Part shown: positions 53,501 through 64,000 of the stretch, in pieces
Layout of the letters: every line of letters begins with the position of its first letter
Position numbering within the stretch: the stretch's first letter is position 1
Source: Lumbricus terrestris
Lineage: Eukaryota > Annelida > Clitellata > Crassiclitellata > Lumbricidae
Direction: 5' to 3'
NCBI GenBank assembly: GCA_949752735.1
Contig: OX457053.1
Coordinates: 1,678,084-1,742,083 of the forward strand
Length of the DNA: 64,000 nt
Program-made: the position numbers and the translations under genes
The notes under the pieces: generated by a model
Databases searched by the model: none
The model's input: only the letters and a program-made list of their open reading frames with translations
Told to the model about the DNA's origin: nothing

Positions 53501-56500
53501 AACATTATATCAAAATATCATCTGATATCGACGGTGTACTACAATAATTCCCAGGTTAAAATAACCTAATTAGTATCGCCGTCATGTGTGGCGTTTGGTT
53601 CACTACTTAAAAGAACTCTTAGGCTACAAATCGGTTATCGACCGTTGGTTGTCTTATCGGAATGACTACCTTAATAACAGATTGATGCAGAAGAACCATC
53701 AGCTGCAGTCACCTCGAACATTGGACAAAGGTGCTATGGAATTTTATGATGATCACGATTGTCGTGATCATCATGGTGAGTATGATGTTGAAAACGAAGA
53801 CGACGACCATGATGATGATGGTAACGACTATGATGATGGCGATTTTACTTTGCATTTTTATAATAATCTACCGAGTTTCGATTCGCGCGTCAAAGTAAAA
53901 ATGTTGCAAATCGAGTTGTAGGCCTATCCTAAGCAGTATAAACACACGAACATGCAGCTCCTTGCTACTGATTAAATTCGGAACTTACGACTATAGATAC
54001 GTGTACCATTTATATTAATCACAACTTGAATTGCTGAATTTTTAAGTAAAGAGAACAGCTACCAACATCTGGACATTTTTTTCCTATGAAACTGGTAATT
54101 CTGACCTCTCTGACAAACGACCCTCAGTTTCTCCGAGCATCCAATCGCCTTCCATTTTCCATTCGATGCATCGATTGAAATACAGTTTCCGGTCAACGGG
54201 TCCCACTCGTCTGACCAGTTCGTCCATTTAATTTCATCTTCTTCTCCAGCTGCCAGAAGTAGCAACCAATTAGTCTAAGCTATTTAAATTCACTGGCCAT
54301 TGATTAATTATTTTCTTATGATCTCGCTGCTTCAATTCAAGACATGTTTCATTGCATTCATTCTAACTTGTGGCACCATGCTGTTTATCATATCTGATCT
54401 TCTTCGAATTCTGAGTTGACAACGAAATGGACCAGAAAACTTGACTATAATTGGAGACTTGGGTTGACTGTATCGCCGGTGAATAACCTGGAATCCATGA
54501 CGTGACTTTTTAGAATTATAGATATCTACACATCATGCAACCTTACTGGACTGCAAAGGAAAATAATGGAGAAATCATTTACAACGTCTTTATACAATAA
54601 TCTGTGAGTCAGATGATTCGTTTTCTCAAGGATATATTATGAAAATACGACTGTCTTTGCATCTTTGCAAAAATTGAACTTGCGTATAAGAACTTAGAAG
54701 GTTAGTAATAATAGTAGCTTATAATTATAAACCTTGCTGGTGCACATTCCAGCGAAAAGACGTTTTCATCAAACCGATCCAATAATCAAACGGCATAAAG
54801 TGGTCCCGGAGAAGGAGTCGGTCCTTGTGCTCCAGTATTGCTAAATCACCTCCAGTGATAAGACATTGATTCCTTGCATCATACCACGATCGTTTGTCAG
54901 CACTATATCTGATGCATTCGTTCTGAACTTTAAATGCGTCGTTGAATTGGCTGCTGCACAAGTCTCCTAAGCCATTCAACAATTTACATCAGCATCAGAT
55001 GATTATGTCAGTAATGCATTGAAATGTAAAGAACAATCTCTCAATCGTTGGTTCATTTTGGCATGGTATAGCAGTAAGCAGTCACCGTTAACTATTCAGT
55101 TTGTAAAGGCTGCATTGGTGGCATTGTTATTTATAATACTATGTTGAATAGGAATGGGAATAGATACAAAGACAGGAATAAAGAAGAACTGGATAGATAA
55201 TTTGAATGTAATGTGATATAAAGTAAAATAATGTACATTGACTGCCTCTCTATTATGCATGAACTGTTTTGGTGAACAATAAAAGTGCACTCATAAAAAT
55301 GTGTTTATTCAGATAATTTGAAATGCCTAAATCGCCTTGCTTGGACTAACATTGATAATACTGGGAGCAATGACATGACAAGACTTAGTGATCGATGACA
55401 ATGGAGACAATTTATTCTTACCCGTTGCAGTCAAATGGCTAGCGTCAGGAACTGATGGTGGTTTATTCAACCCTTTTGATATGATACAATTTTGATGTAA
55501 TGCATAGTAACCTTATGTAGCGCCTTTACAAAAAGGCAGTGCTTTAGTCCGATCATTACTGCTCGGTTCTTGCTGATCACCATAGCTTAATAGGACGTCT
55601 TGACCGGGTCCTTCGATTTGCTACATGGTTCATTGGTTATAATCCAGGATTATGGCTACAGTTCCTGGTTACATGCATGATGTTTTGCACTGGATTCCAG
55701 CCTCGCAACGCTTCTTCTACAGAATATACCGCACTTGCCTGGCGGTGTCTCACGGGTAGTGCTCCGTCAAACTTGTTAGATATCAGTCGCCCTGTATCCG
55801 AATTAGCATCCTTCGAGTGTTATGCTCTTTGACCAATGGGTAGCTGCTGGTCCCTCGAACCCGCTCCTCTACCAGACAGCGTCGAACCTTATCGGTTGTT
55901 GGCCAGCCCACATGCAATGGGCTTCCGCTTCCACTGCGCTTACTACCTCTGAATAATTTGCCTGCTTTCTACCAGTTGTTCAATGTCTTTCTTTTTAGCC
56001 ATGGCAGGACTGAGAGCGCCTCTGAGTAGGCTTTTTGAAGCGGCGCTTTATGAGTTTTCGAAATGAATTAATAAATGAATGAAATAATATTTTCTCTTGC
56101 TCTTTCTTTAAAAGCCATTAGTAGCCTACATATTACTACATAAGGAGTGAAGATGCTCTGACCTGAATATTGACAAGTGTAGTGATACAACCGACTTGGA
56201 TGATCACCGACAAGTAAATCCACATCAAGTGGTGTAGCTCGAGCAAAAGTCGGTTGATGCCTTCTAGTATGACTCGGTAATAATAGCGTATCTAAAAAGT
56301 AGGATCAATAAACCATCTCTATAATAATTATAAACATAGGCCTACTCAGTTGCACATTCAACACAAGCTCCCTATGGTTGTGTTTTAAAAGACTGTTTAA
56401 ATGATTTAACGTTATTATGGATTAAGACCACAATACTCTGCAGATTCAGGATATGATAGGCTAAATAGGAACAACAGAATATTGAGCAAATGCTTTGACC

Positions 56501-58091
56501 TTCATAAAACGTAAACCAATCAGACAGACTTACTTTGATCAAAATATAGTCGTCCATCCACCCATGTCCAATAGTCGTAGCTATAGTTCTTCCCGGAAGT
56601 CCAAACAGCAGAACCAGACATATGCACTTTAAGGAACTTGGCAAAAATATTTTGTTCATCTGTGTTTCGAATAACAGGGAGTGTCGAGTTCCTGGAGTTG
56701 CACAGTTGCCAGGCAGTTTTCCAGTCGACCAACGAAGAGTCCCAGACATCAAGATAGCAGATATTTTGATCCCTCTCATTCACGCACGTTTCTTTGCAAG
56801 GCAAAGTTTTGTTGATAACGGAGAAATCTGAAGATGCATGGAACATAAACCTCTTAAAACAGACGTTATACGTGATACAGCAAAATACAGATATATAAGT
56901 TACAAACAAATCTGCTAGCCTATATACTCTGAGAATTTACTTATTGTGATAAATTATTTAGTTGAAAGCACGTTTGTAGAATTTTGCAGCTTAAACCAAG
57001 CTACTACAATAATTGATAAAAATTGAAAGTATGCCTTCAAGTTCAATTAGAATCGCTTATCAATGCAGTAAGCTAATTAGCATAACCTACATTTCGCTTT
57101 CAAAAATAAACCACTTTTTCAAATAGATATGCAATTTTACAGATATTAAGTTTCAACTTTCAACTACATAGGCCTACTGTCTTAAGGTCATAAGCAATGT
57201 AGCCTACCTGGCCTATGCATACAGCTTAAGCATGGAAGAAATTGTATTTTGCCTCCTTAGTTTGCGTTTTTTATACAGACACAACATCCTGTTCAAAATT
57301 TTCAAGCGAAAACAATCTGAATCTAAATAAATGCGGAACAGGTGATTACAAAATGATGCTGAAGCCAAAGCAGCTGCTGTAGACAAATCTGCTAGCCTAT
57401 ATACTCTGAGAATTTACTTATTGTGATAAATTATTTAGTTGAAAGCACGTTTGTAGAATTTTGCAGCTTAAACCAAGCTACTACAATAATTGATAAAAAT
57501 TGAAAGTATGCCTTCAAGTTCAATTAGAATCGCTTATCAATGCAGTAAGCTAATTAGCATAACCTACATTTCGCTTTCAAAAATAAACCACTTTTTCAAA
57601 TAGATATGCAATTTTACAGATATTAAGTTTCAACTTTCAACTACATAGGCCTACTGTCTTAAGGTCATAAGCAATGTAGCCTACCTGGCCTATGCATACA
57701 GCTTAAGCATGGAAGAAATTGTATTTTGCCTCCTTAGTTTGCGTTTTTTATACAGACACAACATCCTGTTCAAAATTTTCAAGCGAAAACAATCTGAATC
57801 TAAATAAATGCGGAACAGGTGATTACAAAATGATGCTGAAGCCAAAGCAGCTGCTGTAGACTTCCTTTACTCAGGTAAAGCGATTGGCCTGCGAGACTTT
57901 ATAGAAATCATCAGTTAAAATATAATTCGCCCAGGATATCCGCTAATAGCGTAAGTCTAGGCTATATCTAAACAGAAGAGCCTAGTCTTGCTCTGTTCAA
58001 AGCAGAAAACAAACTACTCACAGAAGACAAGAAGCGTAACAAAATAAGATCCCTTAAAATCACACCTTCCGATTCTCAGCTCTGTGCTCAT
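50422..58091 (-). CDS. Receptor gene 4: dual-CTLD receptor with YTEL/YEEV/YENI tail
   Basis: Exons, 5' to 3': 58022..58091 (tentative), 56534..56827, 56163..56291, 54733..54966, 54106..54249, 52312..52365, 51902..51986, 50422..50569. They total 1158 nt, or 385 aa. The layout matches genes 1-3 but with a single stalk exon. The first exon encodes a hydrophobic start (SYFVTLLVF) and fits in phase, but it does not share the MFPI opening. CTLD1 is the most diverged of the array. The tail has five tyrosines including YENI, a Grb2-type YxN site. An activating-like role is only one option. Confidence 0.78.
50882..51283. mobile_element. hAT-type MITE with internal ~65-bp repeats
   Basis: 402 bp with 12-bp inverted ends CATAGGCGTACG and CGTACGCCTATG, and a perfect 8-bp duplication AGAGGGTG (50874-50881, 51284-51291). 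About three tandem units of ~65 bp inside contain GGTCGTCAGATTTTTCGG and AATTTTGAGCGGATGACTAA. It sits in the gene 4 TM-tail intron. Confidence 0.87.
51902..51986 (-). CDS. Gene 4 transmembrane exon
   Basis: 85 nt, phase 1 in, 2 out. Encodes VISVALGCICVIVIANIFIA, then VVARKYFYQ. Confidence 0.88.
52312..52365 (-). CDS. Gene 4 stalk exon
   Basis: 54 nt, phase 1, encoding AGSLATAEPDSQFASYVT before GTGAGT. A minimal stalk next to the 568-residue stalk of gene 1. Confidence 0.68.
52366..54105. other. Gene 4 CTLD2-stalk intron
   Basis: A fragment of the LINE/SINE tail (about 52545-52605, minus) is visible. The rest is AT-rich; a plus-strand ORF with GAT-type codons near 53586-53921 is not supported as a gene. 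Confidence 0.45.
54106..54249 (-). CDS. Gene 4 CTLD2, second half
   Basis: 144 nt, phase 1. Encodes EDEIKWTNWSDEW, GNCISIDASNGKWKAIGC and VVCQRG. Three cysteines kept, WND replaced by WKA. Confidence 0.9.
54733..54966 (-). CDS. Gene 4 CTLD2, first half
   Basis: 234 nt, phase 1. Encodes DLCSSQFN, NECIRYSADKRSWYDARNQC, GGDLAIL, DYWIGLMKTSFRW. Confidence 0.88.
54967..56162 (+). pseudogene. Gene 4 intron holding a LINE C-terminal remnant
   Basis: From about 55530 to 56085 the plus strand reads IGRLDRVLRFATWFIGYNPG, TEYTALAWRCLTGSAPSNLL and DISRPVSELASFEC, then the tail GAGAGCGCCTCTGAGTAGGC and GGCGCTTTATGAG. The remaining 560 bp show nothing recognisable. Confidence 0.65.
56163..56291 (-). CDS. 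Gene 4 CTLD1, second half
   Basis: 129 nt, phase 1, after TTTTTAG. Ends PSRLYHYTCQYS before GTCAGA. No stop codon in frame. Only the last lectin cysteine is recognisable. Confidence 0.72.
56534..56827 (-). CDS. Gene 4 CTLD1, first half
   Basis: 294 nt, phase 1. Encodes PCKETCVNERDQNICYLD, WKTAWQLC, STLPVIRNTDEQ, VWTSG and YWTWVDGR before GTAAGT. Confidence 0.87.
56906..57382. repeat. 477-bp tandem duplication, copy 1
   Basis: Starts ACAAATCTGCTAGCC and ends AAAGCAGCTGCTGTAG. I see no difference from copy 2. It lies in gene 4 intron 1. Confidence 0.92.
57383..57859. repeat. 477-bp tandem duplication, copy 2
   Basis: Directly abuts copy 1 and looks identical over the full length. It is a very recent duplication or an assembly artefact. 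Confidence 0.92.
58022..58091 (-). CDS. Gene 4 exon 1, tentative signal peptide
   Basis: 70 nt encoding MSTELRIGRCDFKGSYFVTL and three more residues, phase 1 before GTGAGT. Correct phase and a hydrophobic C-terminal half support it. The lack of similarity to the other first exons leaves doubt. Confidence 0.5.
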
Positions 58092-61007
58092 CTCTTGGCC
58101 GCTCTAAAAAGTCTTAAATATAGATCTAAGAGGCGAAAAACCAACGACGTCAAAATTTATGTTTTACGAACGCTCATATTAGCTGGTGATGCAATTCCTT
58201 GTTTTTTATATCGTAGAGAAAATAATTCGATGATTATGCTAATAATAATTACAGTCAAAAAATCAATCAGGATATGTAGGCCTAGTAGCTCCAGGCTACT
58301 TAACAGTACTGTCCTTATAGTCACGTCAGCTGACTAGCAACGTTCGAAGCGTGTGAATTAGCTTTTGCATGCTATTTAATTTTTATATGTAAGCCTAATT
58401 ATAATATTATGGCTTCGACAGGTCAACAAAAACTCGCAATGGGTTCTCATCTGACGAGACTTTTGTAACACTCAACAATTATTAGGCCTATAATTATTTA
58501 CAAGTAACAAGACTATTCTTATAGTCACGCATCCATCACGTAGTCTACTTATTTGCATATTATTAATGTTGCTTAATGCGATCTTCATTTCAAGCTCAAA
58601 GCTACAATGCCCCATTTAAAAGTCAAGCGAAGGGCCCCAACTTGTTTACGAGCGCTCCGCGAAGTCAGGGCCAGAATTGGTAGATTAGTAACTTCTATGC
58701 GTCCGATGCTCAATTCAAGAGGTAGGCTATCAAGCAGTGGAGCATCAAAATCTAACCCTCAATCAAGTCCCCACCGTAGGCCTATCAGTGGAGGATCCTC
58801 TTCATAAGGTCAACACTCAGACAAATTAGCTAAATGTTTCTACGTTTCAGTGCTTGTCACATGTTTGGGTATTTTTTCATTTTTTTTAATAATTGTATAC
58901 GAGTAGGCTATGTGTGTTGTAGGCTATGCGTGTATTTTCCTGCTACCGCTAGATTGCGCTAATTGTCAACACTCCGTGCGCTCTCGCGAATTGCAATGGC
59001 TCGTGGCTGTGAATTCTGTAGCCTACATCCATCAGCGTAGTCTATTACAAATTAGGTCTATCTGTGCCAATCAGCCCATCCTATAATACATTTAATCATC
59101 AAAGGCTCGTATAATGCAAGGGACTTGGAATTGAACTTATAGAATAGATTAACCAGCGAAAACAATTAAGTTTAGGCTACCCACAAAATATTAACTTAAT
59201 CGGGTCACAATAATATTACGGTGCAAATTGCCCATACAAGACAAGCAACAAGCAACGGTCATTATTTTAGTATCGAAATTTAGTCTCTTCAGTTGCTGTC
59301 GGCGTCGGGGATTCTTGCACCGAGTGCTTAGCTCTTCGATCCGACTATCTTTTTCTACCATTTAAAAAAGCTACTGTGGTCCAATGACTTCAGTGAGTCA
59401 ATGCAACGTTACTGTCTAACGATGACGACGATCAAGCTAACACCACGCGGCGACGCTTCTTTTGGCAAATTAAGGCTTATGGTCAACATACCCATAAACC
59501 TAACCCTACCATGAAGAATCGAGCCTTCTCTGAGGTTGGTCTGAAATGGCCTTCCTTTTGAGCTATGCCTACATCCTGGGACTCTACCAGGAGCCTTCCT
59601 CACTAAACTTAGGCTAAAACTGTTCTTTTTGTGGATCGCTGGAGTCCGGAGCGCCTCTGAGTAGTTTACGTCTTTAATGGGCGCTATATAAATTTCGCAT
59701 GAATGAATGAATGCCTAATTGTCTTCGTTGAATTGGTTACAGGTGCAGTGTGGATCAGAACTCCCGAAACAGATTTTCGCCATAGTAGGAATGTCGACTT
59801 CTCAGTCCCAGCTCTCTCACTAGACATAAACAGCCAGATCAATCCTGAACTCGTCAACTCTCTATAAATATATACCTTTTCCAGACGGGCAACGCCTGAG
59901 TAGAAACCAACTGTTGCTTTGTTGCTCAACTTGAATCGAACGCCAAAAACAGATTTTATACCTTTAATAATTTGTAAAAATACGTGTGTTATAGTCGATG
60001 TTTTGCTCCTCTGAAAAGTCATCTGCAATAGAGTTAGGTCTTGCGATTGTTTGAATCTATCGAAAGTGAGCAATACGTAGCTTGAAGTAGGATATAAATA
60101 TTATGATGCTAAGACTAGAAGTAGGAGATCCTCTTTGATAGAAGTGCTTTGTTGCAAGGTTTAGCGTACCGCATGCAGTTGATAATTATTCTTCCAGAGC
60201 ATCGTTATGCTACAAACGTTATCAGTGTTTCTCTGTATTGCTAGGCTACTATAGTCATAATTATGATCTTAATTCAAAATTTGAAACACTGCTCTGAAGC
60301 CAGACTAAAAAACACAAGCTCACGAGCACTCAGAGTTTTTTGTCTGATGGTTGGTTGGTATTGTCTGCATGATATTGTATGTGTAGGTTACTTGTGTAGG
60401 CCTATGTTTCTGTGTTTGAATACATGATTTGAACTGCATGCCTAATTGGTAGGTTACGCGACAAGTAGCCTAATACCAAACCGTGAATGTGATGCGGATG
60501 ATAGCCATGAATGGAACATCTAAGGCAAACTAAGATGTAGGCCTACTCCATGAATATCACTAGATTTCTAAAAGAAAAGAAAGCCATGTCCTGGGCTGAT
60601 TGGTTGAGTATGTTGTAAATCAGCAAATGACAGATAATTTTCATGCATTTATGAGAAATGACTATAATACAAAGCTGGATCAGCAAAATGTCCAGTAAAG
60701 GCAGCGTGTTTCCTTGGCCTCCTTGACCTACCAGTTGCCCTGAATTGGGCAAATTATTTTTAAAACGTTTTAAAAAGCTAATTTTTACCAATATCGAAGG
60801 AAGCGCTTTAAAATAATAAGAGTAATAGTCTGAAGTATGAGTCATAATATACATAATATGCAAAATTAACCTAATGAAAGATACGGTTGGCATGCGCGTA
60901 AGAGCATAATGTCATAACGTCGAACAATTTTAATTAACAAAATTAATGTCAATACTGATTATTATTAGTCTTATGAACTTCAGTGTATTTTAATATGAGC
61001 TGCCGTC
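58092..61007. other. Spacer between genes 4 and 5
   Basis: A LINE C-terminal remnant (about 59510-59715, plus; KWPSF-like frame and tail GGAGCGCCTCTGAGTAG, GGGCGCTATATAAATT, then AATG repeats) is present. An Arg-rich frame at 58607-58807 is not supported by splice or homology evidence. Confidence 0.5.
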
Positions 61008-63075
61008 TCAGTCAACGTCTTCATGTTCTGGCAGCAGTTGGATTTCTGTATCGCAACATTGATCATTTGAATTCCGTTGCCTTTGAGTCGTTCGGAAAAT
61101 CTGATAAGCTACAGTCGATTGTGTCTCAGTACTCAACGAGGCATTTGCTCTCCTGCTCCTATAAGCATCAACATAAAAATCATCCGTTATCATTATAATC
61201 CCACGACCCAAATGCACAGGAAAAATAATTCATTCATTAGGTGCACTTGTATAGCGCCTCTTCAAGAGGACTACTCAGAGGCGCTCCCAACCGCAGTTTG
61301 ACCAAAATAAAACTGTTTTAAGATGAGAGAGGGGCAGGCCTACAATCATACATGCGTGCAAAGATTCTTAATGCTGTTTTGTAAGTATTCAGCCATTACA
61401 ACTAATCGGTGTAAGCATCTAAAACTTTCAATTATGTGTCATAGTAACCATACAGACCATATCAACGCCTATAATACGCCTTTGGACAAACCCTCTCATA
61501 ACAAGAATCGCTCGTGGTCAAGCCGGTGCATGCTCTTCGCTTAAATTTTAGGCACGAGTTCAGAAATTCCCAGATAACAATTAGGTAGACAGAAGAAAAA
61601 CATAAAAAATATACCTACATATAACATCTAACGGAAACTGCAACGATGACGATGGAGAGAATGATTAGAAAAACTGCGACAGCGAATTTGGGGATGTCTG
61701 AAAGTGAATAATAATCAAGGAAATAGATATCTCATCAAGCCGTATATTGTGTGTACGAGAAAAATATATCTCTAAATAATTTCGGAAAGAACTATGACTG
61801 GACAAGTTTTCATCTATGGCCTACTAGTATAGTAATCTAGTTGTTGACTGAATCGATTAGCTCTTTTGTTTCAGCTAACCGTTTTGACTCCCATCTATTG
61901 TTTTCAGTCAGTCACTAGATTACTACTACTACTCCTCGGAGGAGAAGGTGTTAGTAACCTGTCTAACGAGCTAATGACTTTCATATAGCACCGTTATCAA
62001 GATGCCTAGATGGTGTCGCCTCAAGTGTAGTTGCACAAGTAGTGCCACCAAACAGTGTGCAAGTAAATGTAATCTTAGATAGTTATGTCTCTGCGCCATA
62101 GAAAAGCCAAGTAGTCCTGGAACAAACAGCTTATTCGCTGGCGTTATGTTAATCACGACCTCAATACCCAGATTGTTTGTCCGTTCAAGTTCTAGCTATG
62201 TGGAATTATGGAAATCCAAAGCAGGTATAGCACCGTTATCAAGATGCCTAGATGGTGTCGCCTCAAGTGTAGTTGCACAAGTAGTGCCACCAAACAGTGT
62301 GCAAGTAAATGTAATCTTAGATAGTTATGTCTCTGCGCCATAGAAAAGCCAAGTAGTCCTGGAACAAACAGCTTATTCGCTGGCGTTATGTTAATCACGA
62401 CCTCAATACCCAGATTGTTTGTCCGTTCAAGTTCTAGCTATGTGGAATTATGGAAATCCAAAGCAGGCCAAACTCAAATGGCTATGGGGTGTGAGCGATA
62501 ACGTCCTATTACCTACTTGACTGCCTTGTTTACGAACACAGCTGCAGCTTAAAGCTGATAAAGCGTGTTCAGTTCCATCCATTTGGCATGATCAGGGGCG
62601 CATGTTCAATGCAACATTGTTCCAAGAATGAGAGCCTCGATGGATGAGAAACTTCGATCACCTCAATTTAACGAATCCTATGTAAGGCATGACCTACAGA
62701 TCCCCGTAGCCATACTCATAGTCTCTCATGTCTCATTTCTTTTGCCGTGACAGGGTTCGGAGCTCTACTGAGGAGATTTCTTGAAGGGGCGCTACAGAGG
62801 CCCATAGTAATGAACAAGAATGACTCTGAAAGCCGAAAATGATTCAAGTACATAACCATTCACAACATTACGAGAATACACTTTGGTGTAAGATAAACCA
62901 GCACGAGCAATCAGCTCCCGATCATTACTATCATTATTCAGGATCCAATGCTGCCAGCGGGAGAACTATCATTGCTTATACATGTACTTACATCTAAAAT
63001 TCTCTGGAACTTGTGCTCTTAACGTTTTGTTGTCAGTCGGTTCTTTAGTTGTCATAACTGAGGTCACAGGCTGAA
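61008..63075 (-). CDS. Receptor gene 5, 3' part: stalk, TM and tyrosine-poor tail
   Basis: Three exons are in the window: 62992..63075 (stalk, VQPVTSVMTTKEPTDNKTLR, phase 1), 61619..61697 (TM, KFAVAVFLIILSIVIVAVSV, phase 1 in and 2 out via AT/GTAGGT) and 61008..61158 (tail). The tail reads TVAYQIFRTTQRQRNSND, then CDTEIQLLPEHEDVD. It aligns with genes 3 and 4, but YTEI has become DTEI and YEEV has become HEDV, leaving only YQIF. The lectin exons must lie to the right of 64000 if the gene is whole. It may be a decoy or decaying receptor. Confidence 0.72.
61236..61300 (-). mobile_element. LINE/SINE tail fragment in gene 5 intron region
   Basis: In minus orientation it reads GGGAGCGCCTCTGAGTAG, then AAGAGGCGCTATACAAG. 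It lies in the TM-tail intron of gene 5. Confidence 0.65.
61984..62225 (+). repeat. 242-bp tandem duplication, copy 1, with pol-like frame
   Basis: Appears identical to 62226-62467. The plus-strand frame GVASSVVAQVVPPNSVQVNV, a stop, then VVLEQTAYSLAGVM and YVELWKSKAGIAPLS follows the order seen between protease and reverse transcriptase of LTR retrotransposons (VPP.S..., LEPT...GV..A, V.L..G..IA.L). The duplication is certain; the pol reading is tentative. Confidence 0.75.
62226..62467 (+). repeat. 242-bp tandem duplication, copy 2
   Basis: Second copy, abutting the first, with no difference seen. Both lie in the gene 5 stalk-TM intron. Confidence 0.9.
62650..62820 (+). mobile_element. LINE 3' tail fragment
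   Basis: CGGAGCTCTACTGAGGAG followed by TTCTTGAAGGGGCGCTACAG is a diverged copy of the shared tail. Confidence 0.55.
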
Positions 63076-64000
63076 CTAAAATTTGTAGAATACGCAGACA
63101 CCTTCAAAATTTGAAGACAAGGGTTTATACTTAAAAGAGGTGAAAAACATCAAACATCAAATAGTTTGCACGATGAGTTATTGCATCATAGTGCGTAAAC
63201 ATTTTTAACACTGAAAAGACCAGGTATGAATCTCGTGCTTTTCGGTGCGCAAACTCCGATGCATTGTTCGCGTTGTAGTCGGGAGCGCCTCTAAGTAGCG
63301 AGATTGAAGGGGCGCTATAATAGCAGATGTGATAAATAAATATTAGAAGTCCATGCTTACTCTCAAAGCACTAATAGGAAGCGTCTCGACGCCCTTCAAG
63401 TCAGCCATAAACAACAGTGAATGAGAAAATTAGGTATATAATTATATAGCCCCAAGAACGAATACTTCGCCATATCAGAAGTCCGAAAGAGCGGTTATGA
63501 CCCAGATAAAATTTCGTATTTTGTGGGCAACCACCTAGAAAAAATCGCGCGCTAAAGAAACATGCAAATATTTTGATCCCGACAAGAACATGAATTGCAA
63601 AATGTTAAGTAATGTAATGCAATGTAATGTAATAAGTAATTTCCAGAGCGTCGCTCACAGCCGTGGCCATTCAGTAGCGCTCCCAGTGCGATCACCTACT
63701 AGACTAGAGACAAAAAAGAGTCTTAAGAAAAAAAGAGAGAGGAAGGGGGAAAGAGATATGTAGATAGCGACACAGAAAGTAGAGTACCATGCAGAGTGCA
63801 GGAAAGTGAATTGCGTAAGGAAGGCCCAATGATGGTAAGTGATCGTCTGATCGAGTAGAAATGTCTAGCATCAAATGGACAATCATTAGATTTAAGAGAT
63901 TAAGAGTGGGTGGCAAACGACACAACTTAAGGGCTTTCAACATTAAATGACAACTTTCTATGGCTAAATCATGTCACATTGCATTAACTAACGTAGTTTC
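63076..64000. other. Right edge: gene 5 intron with retroposon debris
   Basis: A SINE/LINE tail (about 63240-63330, plus: GGGAGCGCCTCTAAGTAG, GAAGGGGCGCTATAAT) and a minus-strand LINE C-terminal remnant (about 63640-63960) are present. No lectin exon of gene 5 is found here. Confidence 0.5.

Noticed and set aside
53586..53921. 111-codon plus-strand ORF with an acidic end
   Set aside because: The acidic run comes from GAT-type codons in AT-rich DNA, and it lies in a gene 4 intron without splice signals.
58607..58807. Arg-rich 66-codon plus-strand ORF
   Set aside because: No family resemblance, no splice context and no neighbour on that strand. It could be chance.

Overview
This is eukaryotic nuclear DNA from a marine invertebrate, most likely an echinoderm (sea urchin grade), though the species cannot be fixed from the sequence. 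The reasons are short exons with GT-AG introns, AT-rich introns full of non-LTR retrotransposon debris, tRNA-headed SINEs, many hAT-type MITEs, and foldback elements built from ~14-bp subrepeats that recall the sea-urchin TU transposons. The palindrome TAGGCCTA also occurs more than fifty times.

The only recognisable host genes form one tandem array of five paralogues, all on the minus strand. Each predicts a type I membrane receptor: signal peptide, two tandem C-type-lectin-like domains (each split over two exons), a Ser/Thr-rich stalk encoded by small symmetrical exons, one transmembrane helix, and a cytoplasmic tail with tyrosine motifs of ITIM/ITAM type. Gene 1 is 16533 to 2799 (12 stalk exons, one of them a 22-copy 42-bp VNTR; about 1027 aa). 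Gene 2 is 26502 to 18103 (533 aa, seven tail tyrosines). Gene 3 is 48605 to 33743 (420 aa). Gene 4 is 58091 to 50422 (385 aa, first exon less certain). Gene 5 enters from beyond the right edge; only its last three exons (63075 to 61008) are here. Every internal junction up to the transmembrane exon is phase 1 and the TM-tail junction is phase 2 in all five genes. The summed exon lengths of genes 1 to 4 are all divisible by three. These independent agreements are the main support for the models.

Neither lectin domain keeps the EPN/QPD or WND calcium-site motifs, so the receptors may bind ligands without calcium, as NK-cell lectin receptors do. Their tails look built for phosphotyrosine signalling and differ strongly: gene 2 is tyrosine-rich, gene 1 has lost motifs through Tyr-to-Phe change and a stop at a tyrosine codon, genes 3 and 4 have short tails ending in YxxL/I-QP-x-YEEV, and gene 5 has lost most tyrosines. 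Together they look like a birth-and-death family of innate immune receptors with activating-like, inhibitory-like and crippled members. The function is inferred.

The rest is mobile DNA and simple repeats in introns and spacers: LINE reverse-transcriptase fragments on both strands with a 3' tail shared with SINEs, a Ty3/gypsy-like gag broken into opposed halves, a pol-like fragment inside a perfect 242-bp tandem duplication, six hAT-type MITEs, three inverted-repeat elements with 9-bp target duplications, an internally deleted Tc1/mariner-type pseudogene, and a perfect 477-bp tandem duplication. No rRNA, functional tRNA gene or CRISPR array was seen.
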